DNA of 17,039 nt, taken from contig CAYOVG010000132.1 of the NCBI GenBank assembly GCA_964407285.1, positions 1-17,039 of the forward strand. The letters are read 5' to 3'. Shown piece after piece: positions 6,322-13,362 of this stretch. The first letter of the stretch is position 1. Every line of letters starts with the position of its first letter. The notes beneath the pieces were generated by a model, which did no database searches, was not told the DNA's origin, and saw only the letters and a list, made by a program, of their open reading frames with translations. Both the position numbers and the translations under genes were made by a program. Source of the stretch: CAYOVG01 sp964407285 (GTDB taxonomy: Bacteria; Desulfobacterota; Syntrophobacteria; Syntrophobacterales; Syntrophobacteraceae).

Positions 6322-7485
6322 TCATCGCATCTTTGTCCTCAGAATGCTTAAAAAGAAGCTGGAAAAGACGGCCTGGAGCCCCAGCATGATGAATGTAATG
6401 CTGGGAATCGTCAGCCGAAGACTGTCAGGGTAGGAGAGAGGCCCGAAGTGATGGAGTTTCCAGTAGAAGATGGAATAGATCAGCAGGCTGATGCCGACGA
6501 TCAGGATGGTAAGGCCGATCAGCAAGCCGGTCTCCAGGTTGGCGGCTTTCAGGAACCTGTCGATACGCGGGTCGGGAGGAAGCAAGTCTTCCCGGATTGC
6601 GAAGGTCTTGGCGACGAGGCTGAAAAACACGAGTTGGAAGCCGATCAGGACCGACATGGAGCACACGAGCAACGTATTGGTATCGAAGACGACCCGGCCG
6701 ACCGTTACGGGGGTAAACGTGAGAATCGCGCCGAAAAAAGCGCCGAGGAGAAAAAGCGTCATGCCGGGAATCAGGAACAGCCACCTGGGGCTGAAGAGAA
6801 GCAGGAACCTCAAATGTCTCCAGCCGTCTCGCCAGGAGCGCAGGTGAGGAGGGCGGGACCGCCCGTCCGGGACCAGGGTTGTCGGCACTTCGGCTATCCG
6901 CATCTTGTGCAGCGACGCCTTTACAACGATTTCGCTGGCGAATTCCATGCCCGTGGTCCGCAGCCCCATGCGCTCGAATGCCTGTTTGCTGAATCCCCGG
7001 AGCCCGCAATGAAAGTCTCCGCACGAACTGCAAAAGAGCAGACGGCCGATTCCGGTGAGAACCGGATTGCCGAGGTACCGATGGAGAAAGGGCATCGCGT
7101 TATCCGCGATTCCACCCTTGAAGCGGTTTCCCATCACGAGGTCGTAGCCCTCGCGCATCTTTTCGACGAAAGCCTTCAGGTTGGAGAAATCGTAGCTGTC
7201 GTCGGAATCCCCCATTATGACGTACTTGCCGTATGCGGCGGTGATCCCGCCCTTCAGGGCGTTTCCGTAACCCTTCTCAGGAATATCGACGACACGGGCG
7301 CCTTCGCGGGCGGCAATCTCCTGCGATCCGTCCGTGCTGCCGTTATCGGCAACGATGACTTCGCCGGCGATCTTCTCCCTACGGAGAAAGTCCATGGCTT
7401 TCCTGACACAGATGCCCACCGTTTCGGCCTCATTGAGGCACGGCATTACGATACTGAGTTCACAAGGTGACTTATCCATATTCAT
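6322..7485 (-). CDS. GT2 glycosyltransferase, DPM/GtrB-like with four C-terminal membrane segments
   Basis: 387 residues. The cytoplasmic GT2 domain (about 8-230) shows SIVMPCLNEAETVG, VIVADNGSTDGS, KGYGNALKGG and MGDSDDSYDF (91-100), the last being the metal/nucleotide-binding acidic motif. FHCGLRGF (158-165) fits the acceptor-side motif of polyprenyl-phosphate sugar synthases. Four hydrophobic segments follow (about 237-258, 270-293, 323-345 and 358-381). Family members move a sugar from a nucleotide donor to undecaprenyl or dolichyl phosphate at the inner face of the membrane. The start at ATG 7485 has GGAG four bases upstream; ATG 7479 is equally plausible. The GT-C-like protein just downstream is the likely user of the lipid-linked sugar, though this is inferred from gene order only. 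Confidence 0.93.
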   Translation of the reverse strand: MNMDKSPCELSIVMPCLNEAETVGICVRKAMDFLRREKIAGEVIVADNGSTDGSQEIAAREGARVVDIPEKGYGNALKGGITAAYGKYVIMGDSDDSYDFSNLKAFVEKMREGYDLVMGNRFKGGIADNAMPFLHRYLGNPVLTGIGRLLFCSSCGDFHCGLRGFSKQAFERMGLRTTGMEFASEIVVKASLHKMRIAEVPTTLVPDGRSRPPHLRSWRDGWRHLRFLLLFSPRWLFLIPGMTLFLLGAFFGAILTFTPVTVGRVVFDTNTLLVCSMSVLIGFQLVFFSLVAKTFAIREDLLPPDPRIDRFLKAANLETGLLIGLTILIVGISLLIYSIFYWKLHHFGPLSYPDSLRLTIPSITFIMLGLQAVFSSFFLSILRTKMR

Positions 7486-7524
7486 AAGCTCCAGAATTCC
7501 TCACTAGCTTCACTATTGAACGGG

Positions 7525-7545
7525 ATCATGATAACATGACATGTT
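7525..7545. promoter_or_regulatory. Two adjacent palindromes, operator-like
   Basis: ATCATGAT (7525-7532) is a perfect palindrome. It is followed directly by AACATG-A-CATGTT (7533-7545), a perfect 6-bp inverted repeat with a single central base. Both lie 40-60 bp upstream of the GT2 gene start, in the 132-bp gap where base composition changes from AT-rich to GC-rich. They could bind a regulator of the left-hand genes; no regulator gene is present in the window. Confidence 0.3.
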
Positions 7546-7617
7546 TGCGCAAGGTGGAAACCATGCAACAAAAGGAGATGGCGCAACAGATTGGAATGGT
7601 GTTCTCATCTCGGATAT

Positions 7618-9105
7618 TCAGTCGATCTGTTGTATGTACCCTCGGTTGTAATCGTATATTACATTGAGATCATACTGTCTCATGATACTTATGCCCTGGC
7701 GCACCAGATCCGGGGGAGCTTGAAAATCATGAAGAAAGCCGTCATCTTTGTCATGTTGATACTGAATGGTTTTCTTGACGAGATTTGCATAGAACGCCTT
7801 GCGATAAGGAGATGCTTTCCATTCAATATTATTTGTAAATACATACCCTGATATAATGAATGCAATTGCTGCTGCCGATATAAGCAAGAATGGGAAGCTG
7901 CGTATATGACGAGGTATTGACGATGAAGATCGAAGGCTCGAGTAATCCAGGGATTTAAGGTAGTATAAGACTATCCATGTTATGCCGACTATCCCGCATT
8001 GCGTATCCGTCGTATATCTCGATGCCATTCCCCCGTACAACTCGTTTCCGTCGAATCTGGTCACCATCACCATAGCGGAAATAGTCAGTGAGTAAATCAT
8101 GAGAGTCAGCGGGATCCAGGTGATCTTATGTATTCCGGAATAAAAAAACAATATTGCGCCAAATATATATAGGGTAAGTGTAAATATGCCTATGACGGGA
8201 ATAATATTGTACTCGAAATATTTGAAATGAAATAAATCATTGCCATATACGCTTCCGGCCACTGTATTCAAGAAAAACTTGATATTAGGGATGAGCGATA
8301 AAAGCATCCGGCGAAGCTGGAATGATGAATTGTAAGTAGTACTGTGTACTATCGTTCCTATATCGTAGAAGTAGATAAATAGTGATATCCATGTTAAAAA
8401 ACAAAAGATACATAAAGAAATTGAGCATCTCTTAAAATTGTTTCTTGTATTCAAAGCTATAGCGATGATTATGCTCAATACAAGTGCTGGAGAGTATGCT
8501 GCGCCAAATAATAGTATGATTCCACTAATCACCAACGAAAGCAAAACAGCGTTAACCACCGTTTGTTTCAGAGATTCACTAGACTTTATTACACTGTCCA
8601 TAAGAATAAAGGAAATCAGAAACAACGTAACTCTGGCCATGGAGTACATTCCATCGCTAAAGACTATATTTTCCCATTGGATAAGACTGAATATAAGGAA
8701 GCCGATCGGCAAAAAGAAAAATGGAGCTGTATGGCATTTGGTCGCACAGAGGCTCTTTCTAAACGGGACATACAATATTGTGCAGTTAAATAGCAAGAAG
8801 ATAGTTCCTATGTAAATTTCCATTTGAGTATTGAAATGGAAATACGCTGCATTGAGTATACGAAGTACCGAAAAGCCCGGAGCTCTATGTCCCGAACTTG
8901 GTTCCCATAGATGGGTAAAATTAAGATCACCACTTAGATATCTTCCTATCATAATCAATGATCTATGGTGATCCTGATAAGCTACGTTGGCTGTTGTATT
9001 ATAGATATAATATATGTATATAACAGCTGGTATGGTGAGGATAGAAAGCAGAAGCAACAATTCTTCATATGACAAGATGTGCTCGCTATCTCTATCTTTA
9101 ACCAT
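7618..9105 (-). CDS. Polytopic membrane protein, GtrC-like candidate (paralogue of the 9133-10641 gene)
   Basis: 495 residues, mostly hydrophobic helices. It is clearly homologous to the protein encoded next to it: shared blocks are TTAN/STAN plus YxD after the first helix (YQD 43-45), SGHR (71-74), FNTQ (91-94), QWENIVFS (143-150), SRYTTDTQ (362-369) and EWKASPYRKA (428-437), then a soluble tail of about 60 residues. The early loop Asp is placed like the catalytic acid of GT-C transferases. Its position after gtrB- and gtrA-like genes matches that of the serotype-specific GtrC transferase, so transfer of a lipid-linked sugar outside the membrane is plausible but unproven. Start ATG 9105 has AAGGA about 10 nt upstream. 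The gene is strongly AT-rich (17 of 60 G+C at 8161-8220 and 15 of 60 at 8401-8460), unlike its left-hand neighbours, which suggests transfer. Confidence 0.88.
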   Translation of the reverse strand: MVKDRDSEHILSYEELLLLLSILTIPAVIYIYYIYNTTANVAYQDHHRSLIMIGRYLSGDLNFTHLWEPSSGHRAPGFSVLRILNAAYFHFNTQMEIYIGTIFLLFNCTILYVPFRKSLCATKCHTAPFFFLPIGFLIFSLIQWENIVFSDGMYSMARVTLFLISFILMDSVIKSSESLKQTVVNAVLLSLVISGIILLFGAAYSPALVLSIIIAIALNTRNNFKRCSISLCIFCFLTWISLFIYFYDIGTIVHSTTYNSSFQLRRMLLSLIPNIKFFLNTVAGSVYGNDLFHFKYFEYNIIPVIGIFTLTLYIFGAILFFYSGIHKITWIPLTLMIYSLTISAMVMVTRFDGNELYGGMASRYTTDTQCGIVGITWIVLYYLKSLDYSSLRSSSSIPRHIRSFPFLLISAAAIAFIISGYVFTNNIEWKASPYRKAFYANLVKKTIQYQHDKDDGFLHDFQAPPDLVRQGISIMRQYDLNVIYDYNRGYIQQID

Positions 9106-9132
9106 AAATTCGATTCCTTATTCTCTGTATAT

Positions 9133-10641
9133 TTACCTATGTTGATGATCAAAGAAGACATTCAGGTTGTGCTTTTGCAGTATTCTTAGAGCATTTCTTG
9201 TAAGATCGGGAGTGGATTGGAAGGGCTGAAGTTTGGAATCGTCGCAAGAGTCGATATTGAGCGCGGTCTGAATCAGATTCTCGTAATACGCCTTTCTATA
9301 CGGGGAGGCTTTCCATTCTGTCAATTGCGTTAAGCAATACCCTGAAAAGATGAAAGCCATAACGATGATCTTGAAAGCGGCGCCGATGGAGAAGAAACCG
9401 GATTCAGCGTGGTTACCCGATTGTGCGTCCGGGTTAGACTCCGATTGTCGTTTCTTTCTCGTTAGTATGCTGAAAGCGAATATCCACACTACGGCGATGA
9501 TGCCGTACTGGGTGTCGGTCGTATACCTGGATGACATTCCATAGTATATGGACCCGTAACTGAAACGTGCCGTCAATATCAGCACATGCAGCGTTATGGC
9601 GTAGAAAATGAAAAAAAGGGGCATGAACGTCTTTTCATACATCCTGGAACGGAAGAACGTTATTATGGAATAAAGGTAAATGAAGATTACGGCAATTCCT
9701 ATCGGGCCGGGCAGTCTCTTGCTGAGTTGGTTGAACTCGTACAGATCGACGCCGAATACGCTTCCTCCGAAGGAGAGGATAAAGAACTTGACGGCTGCCG
9801 CCGGGGCGGCGGCGAGACCTGTAATTTGCTTCATCAGGCCGGCCCCGGATACATTTGGATCGTCCGCCATTCCGTATTTATAGAGGATCGTGGCGAGAAC
9901 TGTGGTTGCCAGAATACAAGCTATGAGTATCGCTCCGGATTTGCGTTTCCTCAGGCAGTCGAGCAGCGTCACCGTCGCCATGGCGCACACGAGGGCTGGA
10001 TAATAAGCGGAGCCGATCACGGTAATTGTTAAGAACAATAATATCAGCAGACGTATGACTTTGGAGGTATCGATCGAATCGGTGCGCACGAGAATCGCAT
10101 CGAGTGCGGCAAAGTTAATTATGTAAATCGCCATTCTCAGCATTAGATAAGTACCGTTGCTGAAAACGATATTCTCCCACTGGATCAGGCTGAAAATCAG
10201 AAGCGCCATGGGGATGAAGCAAAACTGAACAGTCATTGAAGAAGTTGTGGATGGAAGGCTGTCTCTATAGAATCTGAACATAATAATGCAAGTGGCGAGA
10301 AGAACCAGCGAACCGATATGCATCTCGACCTGGGTATTGAAATTGAAAATGGCAGCATTCAATAACAGGATTGGTATATAGGCTATACTCCGGTGACCGG
10401 AGTGGGAAGTCAGCACATCTTCGAGAGTTAACTGATTGTCCAGAAATTTGTCCACGATAGCCAACTGATACATCTGATCCATATATACTATGTTGGCTGT
10501 GCTCTTTATGATATAGAAGTTATGAATTACAGTCAAGGAGGCTAGAATAACTATTAATAGCCATCTTTCTTTGATGAACTGAATAGCTCCGGCAACGCAA
10601 TCTGCTGGATTACCGGATACCCTACTTGTCGTATCCGACAT
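9133..10641 (-). CDS. Polytopic membrane protein, GtrC-like candidate (paralogue of the 7618-9105 gene)
   Basis: 502 residues with about ten membrane helices and the same landmark motifs as the downstream paralogue: YMD (53-55), SGHR (81-84), FNTQ (101-104), QWENIVFS (154-161), SRYTTDTQ (371-378) and EWKASPYRKA (442-451), ending in a hydrophilic tail. Overall similarity is extensive but clearly diverged, so the duplication is old or the two arrived together. Start ATG 10641 has AGGA 7 nt upstream. The stop lies 27 bp before the next start, so the pair is probably cotranscribed. It sits 73 bp downstream of the GtrA-like gene, where three-gene gtr modules carry the specific transferase. I do not recognise a named family; a GT-C-type glycosyltransferase is the best guess, and an acyltransferase or polymerase is the alternative. 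Confidence 0.88.
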   Translation of the reverse strand: MSDTTSRVSGNPADCVAGAIQFIKERWLLIVILASLTVIHNFYIIKSTANIVYMDQMYQLAIVDKFLDNQLTLEDVLTSHSGHRSIAYIPILLLNAAIFNFNTQVEMHIGSLVLLATCIIMFRFYRDSLPSTTSSMTVQFCFIPMALLIFSLIQWENIVFSNGTYLMLRMAIYIINFAALDAILVRTDSIDTSKVIRLLILLFLTITVIGSAYYPALVCAMATVTLLDCLRKRKSGAILIACILATTVLATILYKYGMADDPNVSGAGLMKQITGLAAAPAAAVKFFILSFGGSVFGVDLYEFNQLSKRLPGPIGIAVIFIYLYSIITFFRSRMYEKTFMPLFFIFYAITLHVLILTARFSYGSIYYGMSSRYTTDTQYGIIAVVWIFAFSILTRKKRQSESNPDAQSGNHAESGFFSIGAAFKIIVMAFIFSGYCLTQLTEWKASPYRKAYYENLIQTALNIDSCDDSKLQPFQSTPDLTRNALRILQKHNLNVFFDHQHR

Positions 10642-10714
10642 CTTAGTATCCTGACTTTATAACCGTTACTAATGTCTGTGTCTGTAAATACCGGATCTAT
10701 CGGATTCGGCAATT

Positions 10715-11134
10715 CTAGGATCTAAATGAAAAGTTCTTATGCCCGAAAAAACTACAAATGACGGTAATAGATGTAAGAATAATTCCGGCAATATATGGAG
10801 AATACTTTTCCTGGTTGGTGACGTAGCTTACCGCGGCGACTACAAAAGGGAGAAGGGTTATATTGACTATTACGGCCACGCCGTAAACTGCATAGAATTT
10901 CATGTACTCCCTCAGATAATTGCCTTTCGTCTTGAAGACGAAAAACTTATGCCCGATATAGGCTACCGTTATGGAAATTACATTTGCGATAACACTCGCA
11001 AATATGTATGCATGTGGAACCAAACCGGTCAGCATATACGTAAAGAAGGCGTAAACAGCATAGCCGAAGAAAGTATTCCACGTCCCGACGATTACATACC
11101 TGATTATCTGCTTATCCGGGATCTTACCTTTCAT
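10715..11134 (-). CDS. GtrA-like membrane protein (candidate lipid-linked sugar flippase)
   Basis: 139 residues with four hydrophobic segments, the usual length and topology of the GtrA family. Typical family features are the N-terminal IIRYVIVGTWNTFFGYAVYAFF, the mid-protein AYIGHKFFVFKTKGNYLREYMKFY and the C-terminal SFFGHKNFSF. GtrA proteins are thought to move polyprenyl-phosphate-linked sugars across the inner membrane. The start chosen is ATG 11134, which follows the TAG of the GtrB-like gene after a single base, implying translational coupling. A TTG at 11146 is in frame, overlaps the upstream gene and has AGGA 11 nt away, so a four-residue-longer form is possible. The partner genes on both sides support the assignment. 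Confidence 0.92.
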   Translation of the reverse strand: MKGKIPDKQIIRYVIVGTWNTFFGYAVYAFFTYMLTGLVPHAYIFASVIANVISITVAYIGHKFFVFKTKGNYLREYMKFYAVYGVAVIVNITLLPFVVAAVSYVTNQEKYSPYIAGIILTSITVICSFFGHKNFSFRS

Positions 11135-11135
11135 G

Positions 11136-12071
11136 CTAAGAATCAAAGTTAATTCTTTCCTTCTCTATTACGAGAGGTCTCTTGAGAACCTGAGTGTGGA
11201 TCGCTCCAATATACTCTCCAAGTACTCCGGTAAAGAATAATTGAACCGATCCGAAGAAGAATACGCCTATGACCATCGGAGCGATGCCGACCTGAAACTG
11301 ATCCCAGAAAATTAACTTGTAAAGGAAATATACCACTGCTATCAGCAAGCTTATCGAAGACGCAAGAAAACCCAGCATAGTCGCTATTCGCAAGGGTACT
11401 TTGGAATGATTCGTAATCCCCAGCATTCCGATGTCGTACAGGGTGTAGAAGTTGTTCTTGCTGAATCCTCTCTTTCTATGCGGCTGCACGAATTCGATCA
11501 AGGCGCGCTCATACCCGATGTCACAGAGCAAACCACGAAAATAGGGATAGGGATCATCGATTTCCTTCAATATCTCGATAACTTTGCTATCGTATAACCC
11601 AAATCCGGTGGCGTTCTTGACGAGCTCCACTTCGGACAATGTGGTTATCAGGTTATAATAGAGCTTTCTGACGGCGAAGAACAGCGGAGATTCCTCGCTT
11701 TTACTTTTGACGCCCAGCACTATCTTGTAGCCTTCCTCCCATTTACGCAGGAAATCGGGAATCAACTCCGGAGGGTCCTGCAGATCGGAGGACATACCGA
11801 TTGTCGCGTCGCCTCCGGACTGAAGCAGCGCGTGATAGCCTGATCGTATATGTCCGAAGTTCCTCGCATTTACGATTATCTTCACCCTCTTGTCCGTCGC
11901 AGCGATTTCCTTGAGAATGGATACCGTATTGTCTTTGGAGGAGTTGTCAATGTAGATCTGCTCATAATCGTACTGCGGGAGTTTCGAAAAAACGTTCTTC
12001 ACCCGTTCATAGAGTTCTCTGACGTTTTCCTCCTCGTTATAACACTGGCATACAATACTGATGAATTTCAT
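11136..12071 (-). CDS. GtrB-like polyprenyl-phosphate glycosyltransferase (GT2)
   Basis: 311 residues from ATG 12071, chosen because CAGGAG lies 5-6 nt upstream and the protein then begins directly with the first GT2 strand, MKFISIVCQCYNEEENV. GtrB/DPM hallmarks follow: QIYIDNSSKDNT, NARNFGH, MSSDLQDPPE (93-102, acidic metal-binding motif), NATGFGLYD and HRKRGFSK (198-205). Two membrane segments (about 229-250 and 261-288) end in GVLGEYIGAIHTQVLKRP, the characteristic GtrB C-terminus. Such enzymes load one sugar onto undecaprenyl phosphate at the cytoplasmic face. The sugar is not predictable from sequence. The gene is coupled to the GtrA-like gene and precedes two GtrC-like membrane proteins. 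Confidence 0.94.
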   Translation of the reverse strand: MKFISIVCQCYNEEENVRELYERVKNVFSKLPQYDYEQIYIDNSSKDNTVSILKEIAATDKRVKIIVNARNFGHIRSGYHALLQSGGDATIGMSSDLQDPPELIPDFLRKWEEGYKIVLGVKSKSEESPLFFAVRKLYYNLITTLSEVELVKNATGFGLYDSKVIEILKEIDDPYPYFRGLLCDIGYERALIEFVQPHRKRGFSKNNFYTLYDIGMLGITNHSKVPLRIATMLGFLASSISLLIAVVYFLYKLIFWDQFQVGIAPMVIGVFFFGSVQLFFTGVLGEYIGAIHTQVLKRPLVIEKERINFDS

Positions 12072-12132
12072 CCTGACTCCTGGTTGGTCGTACAGTTCCA
12101 TCCTGCAAGGAGAACGAAGCGGAAAGCGACAG

Positions 12133-13212
12133 CTATATACCGCGATCGTAGATCAGCTTCTTGAGCGATTCATGGTTGGCGTAGGGGCTGTCGATGGAGT
12201 CGATCATGATGGGCTGGTCCTTGCCGACGCCTTTGAGCAGCACTTCGCCGCGCATGAGTTCTCGACATGAGATCTGGCCTTTCTGAAGAGGTACTGCCAG
12301 GTAGACGTCCTCATCCTGCAGGGAGTGGCCCTCGGGAAGGTCCCTCTTGGCGTAAACCCCGCGCACCAGCGCATTGAGATAGTCGATTTCCCTCTTGGGA
12401 GGAATGCGCTTATTGGTGCCGTTCGCCCCGCACATTTCCTTCGCGCGTTTAAATGCCTTGAACCACGTATCGACGTGTTCCGGCAGCGAACAGTAAGGTG
12501 AAACCTCGATTCCGTCGCATTCGATGTCTATGTGCCTCTCGAAGGTCCTGGCTCCCTTGGCGTATGCAATCATGATGGAAGCCGTCCAGTCCTTGTACTC
12601 GTGGGTCGAGAACCCTATGGTGTGATTCGGATATCTGCGCTTCAGAAAATCTATCTGATTCATTTCCAGTTCATGATCTTCCGAAGGGTAGAGAGACACA
12701 CAGTGGTTTATGGCCAACGGGATGTTTCTGTTCTCGAAAAAAGTTACGAGGTCATCGACGTCTTTGAGGGAGGACCCTCCCGTGGATACGATCACGGGCT
12801 TACGGGTGGTGGCGATTTTTTCGATGAGGAGCCAGTCGTTGATGTCCGAACTGGCTATCTTGAGTATTTGAACGCCCAGGTCGGTGCAAAGCTCAACGGA
12901 CTTTTCGTCGAAAGGAGTCGCGCACGTGATGCAACCGCCTTGCCGTATTGCTCTTACCAAAACGGCGAAATCATCCCTGGTCATCCTGGTATCCAGGGTC
13001 TTTTTGATGTAGCGGATGTCGGCCCGGTTTATGAAGTCCTTATGGATGAAGCTCTGCACATCTCTGAACTGAAGCTTTATTGCGGCTCTTACATTGTTGA
13101 ACCGTACGATGCGGGAATAGTCCGTAACGATCCGGAGCCCTCTTTCAACGGATCCCCAGTGGTTGTTTGCAAGTTCCAACACGAATAGTTCATCGAAAAT
13201 GTCCCTGTTCAT
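12133..13212 (-). CDS. NeuB-type nonulosonic acid synthase-like protein with SAF domain
   Basis: 359 residues. The N-terminal TIM-barrel domain (about 1-265) carries the NeuB landmarks: VLELANNHWG (E13, H18), AIKLQ (K46), QILKIASSD (K118), NHCVSLYPS (169-177), GFSTHE (H204) and FERHID (E225, H227). In NeuB, the His pair binds metal and the Lys and Glu residues bind phosphoenolpyruvate. A C-terminal SAF domain (about 280-338) starts with VRGVYAKRDLPEG, whose R284 matches the Arg that contacts sugar in the partner subunit. These enzymes condense PEP with an N-acylated hexosamine to make sialic, legionaminic or pseudaminic acid. The usual GPDHxxS segment is replaced by CDGIEVSPYCSLPEH, so the substrate may differ. 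No neuA or neuC is in the window. AAGGAG lies about 10 nt before ATG 13212. Confidence 0.88.
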   Translation of the reverse strand: MNRDIFDELFVLELANNHWGSVERGLRIVTDYSRIVRFNNVRAAIKLQFRDVQSFIHKDFINRADIRYIKKTLDTRMTRDDFAVLVRAIRQGGCITCATPFDEKSVELCTDLGVQILKIASSDINDWLLIEKIATTRKPVIVSTGGSSLKDVDDLVTFFENRNIPLAINHCVSLYPSEDHELEMNQIDFLKRRYPNHTIGFSTHEYKDWTASIMIAYAKGARTFERHIDIECDGIEVSPYCSLPEHVDTWFKAFKRAKEMCGANGTNKRIPPKREIDYLNALVRGVYAKRDLPEGHSLQDEDVYLAVPLQKGQISCRELMRGEVLLKGVGKDQPIMIDSIDSPYANHESLKKLIYDRGI

Positions 13213-13362
13213 AAAAAATTTTCTCCTTGATTAATCTATTCAGTTTCCGCTCGCCGTTTCGCCGAAGCCGTCAAGCTGTCCGAAAAGCCGTTGAGCGCCG
13301 GCGGTTCCTGCCGCCTGCGGTGTTGCGCGGCCGGGAGGGTCGGCTGTGCAACGACTCTGCAA
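13213..13362. other. Intergenic gap with weak hairpin
   Basis: The 150 bp between the ThDP-enzyme stop and the NeuB-like start holds no gene I can support. GGCGG (13300-13304) and CCGCC (13311-13315) can pair around a 6-nt loop, with two further pairs beyond a mismatch. This is too weak to call a terminator. The ribosome site for the NeuB-like gene lies at the low-coordinate end of the gap. Confidence 0.3.

Noticed and set aside
6448..7470. Plus-strand open frame (340 codons) opposite the GT2 gene
   Set aside because: The minus strand encodes an unmistakable GT2 domain with membrane helices. The plus translation is highly charged and low in structure signals, typical of an antisense shadow.
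7563..7665. Small plus-strand peptide after AAAGGAG in the gap before the AT-rich genes
   Set aside because: The ribosome-site-like string touches or lies after the possible starts, the frame runs into the antisense of the 7618 gene, and the peptide has no recognisable feature.
12072..12101. Ten-residue longer GtrB-like protein starting at 12101
   Set aside because: No properly spaced ribosome site precedes it. The ATG at 12071 has CAGGAG at good distance and starts directly at the conserved GT2 strand.
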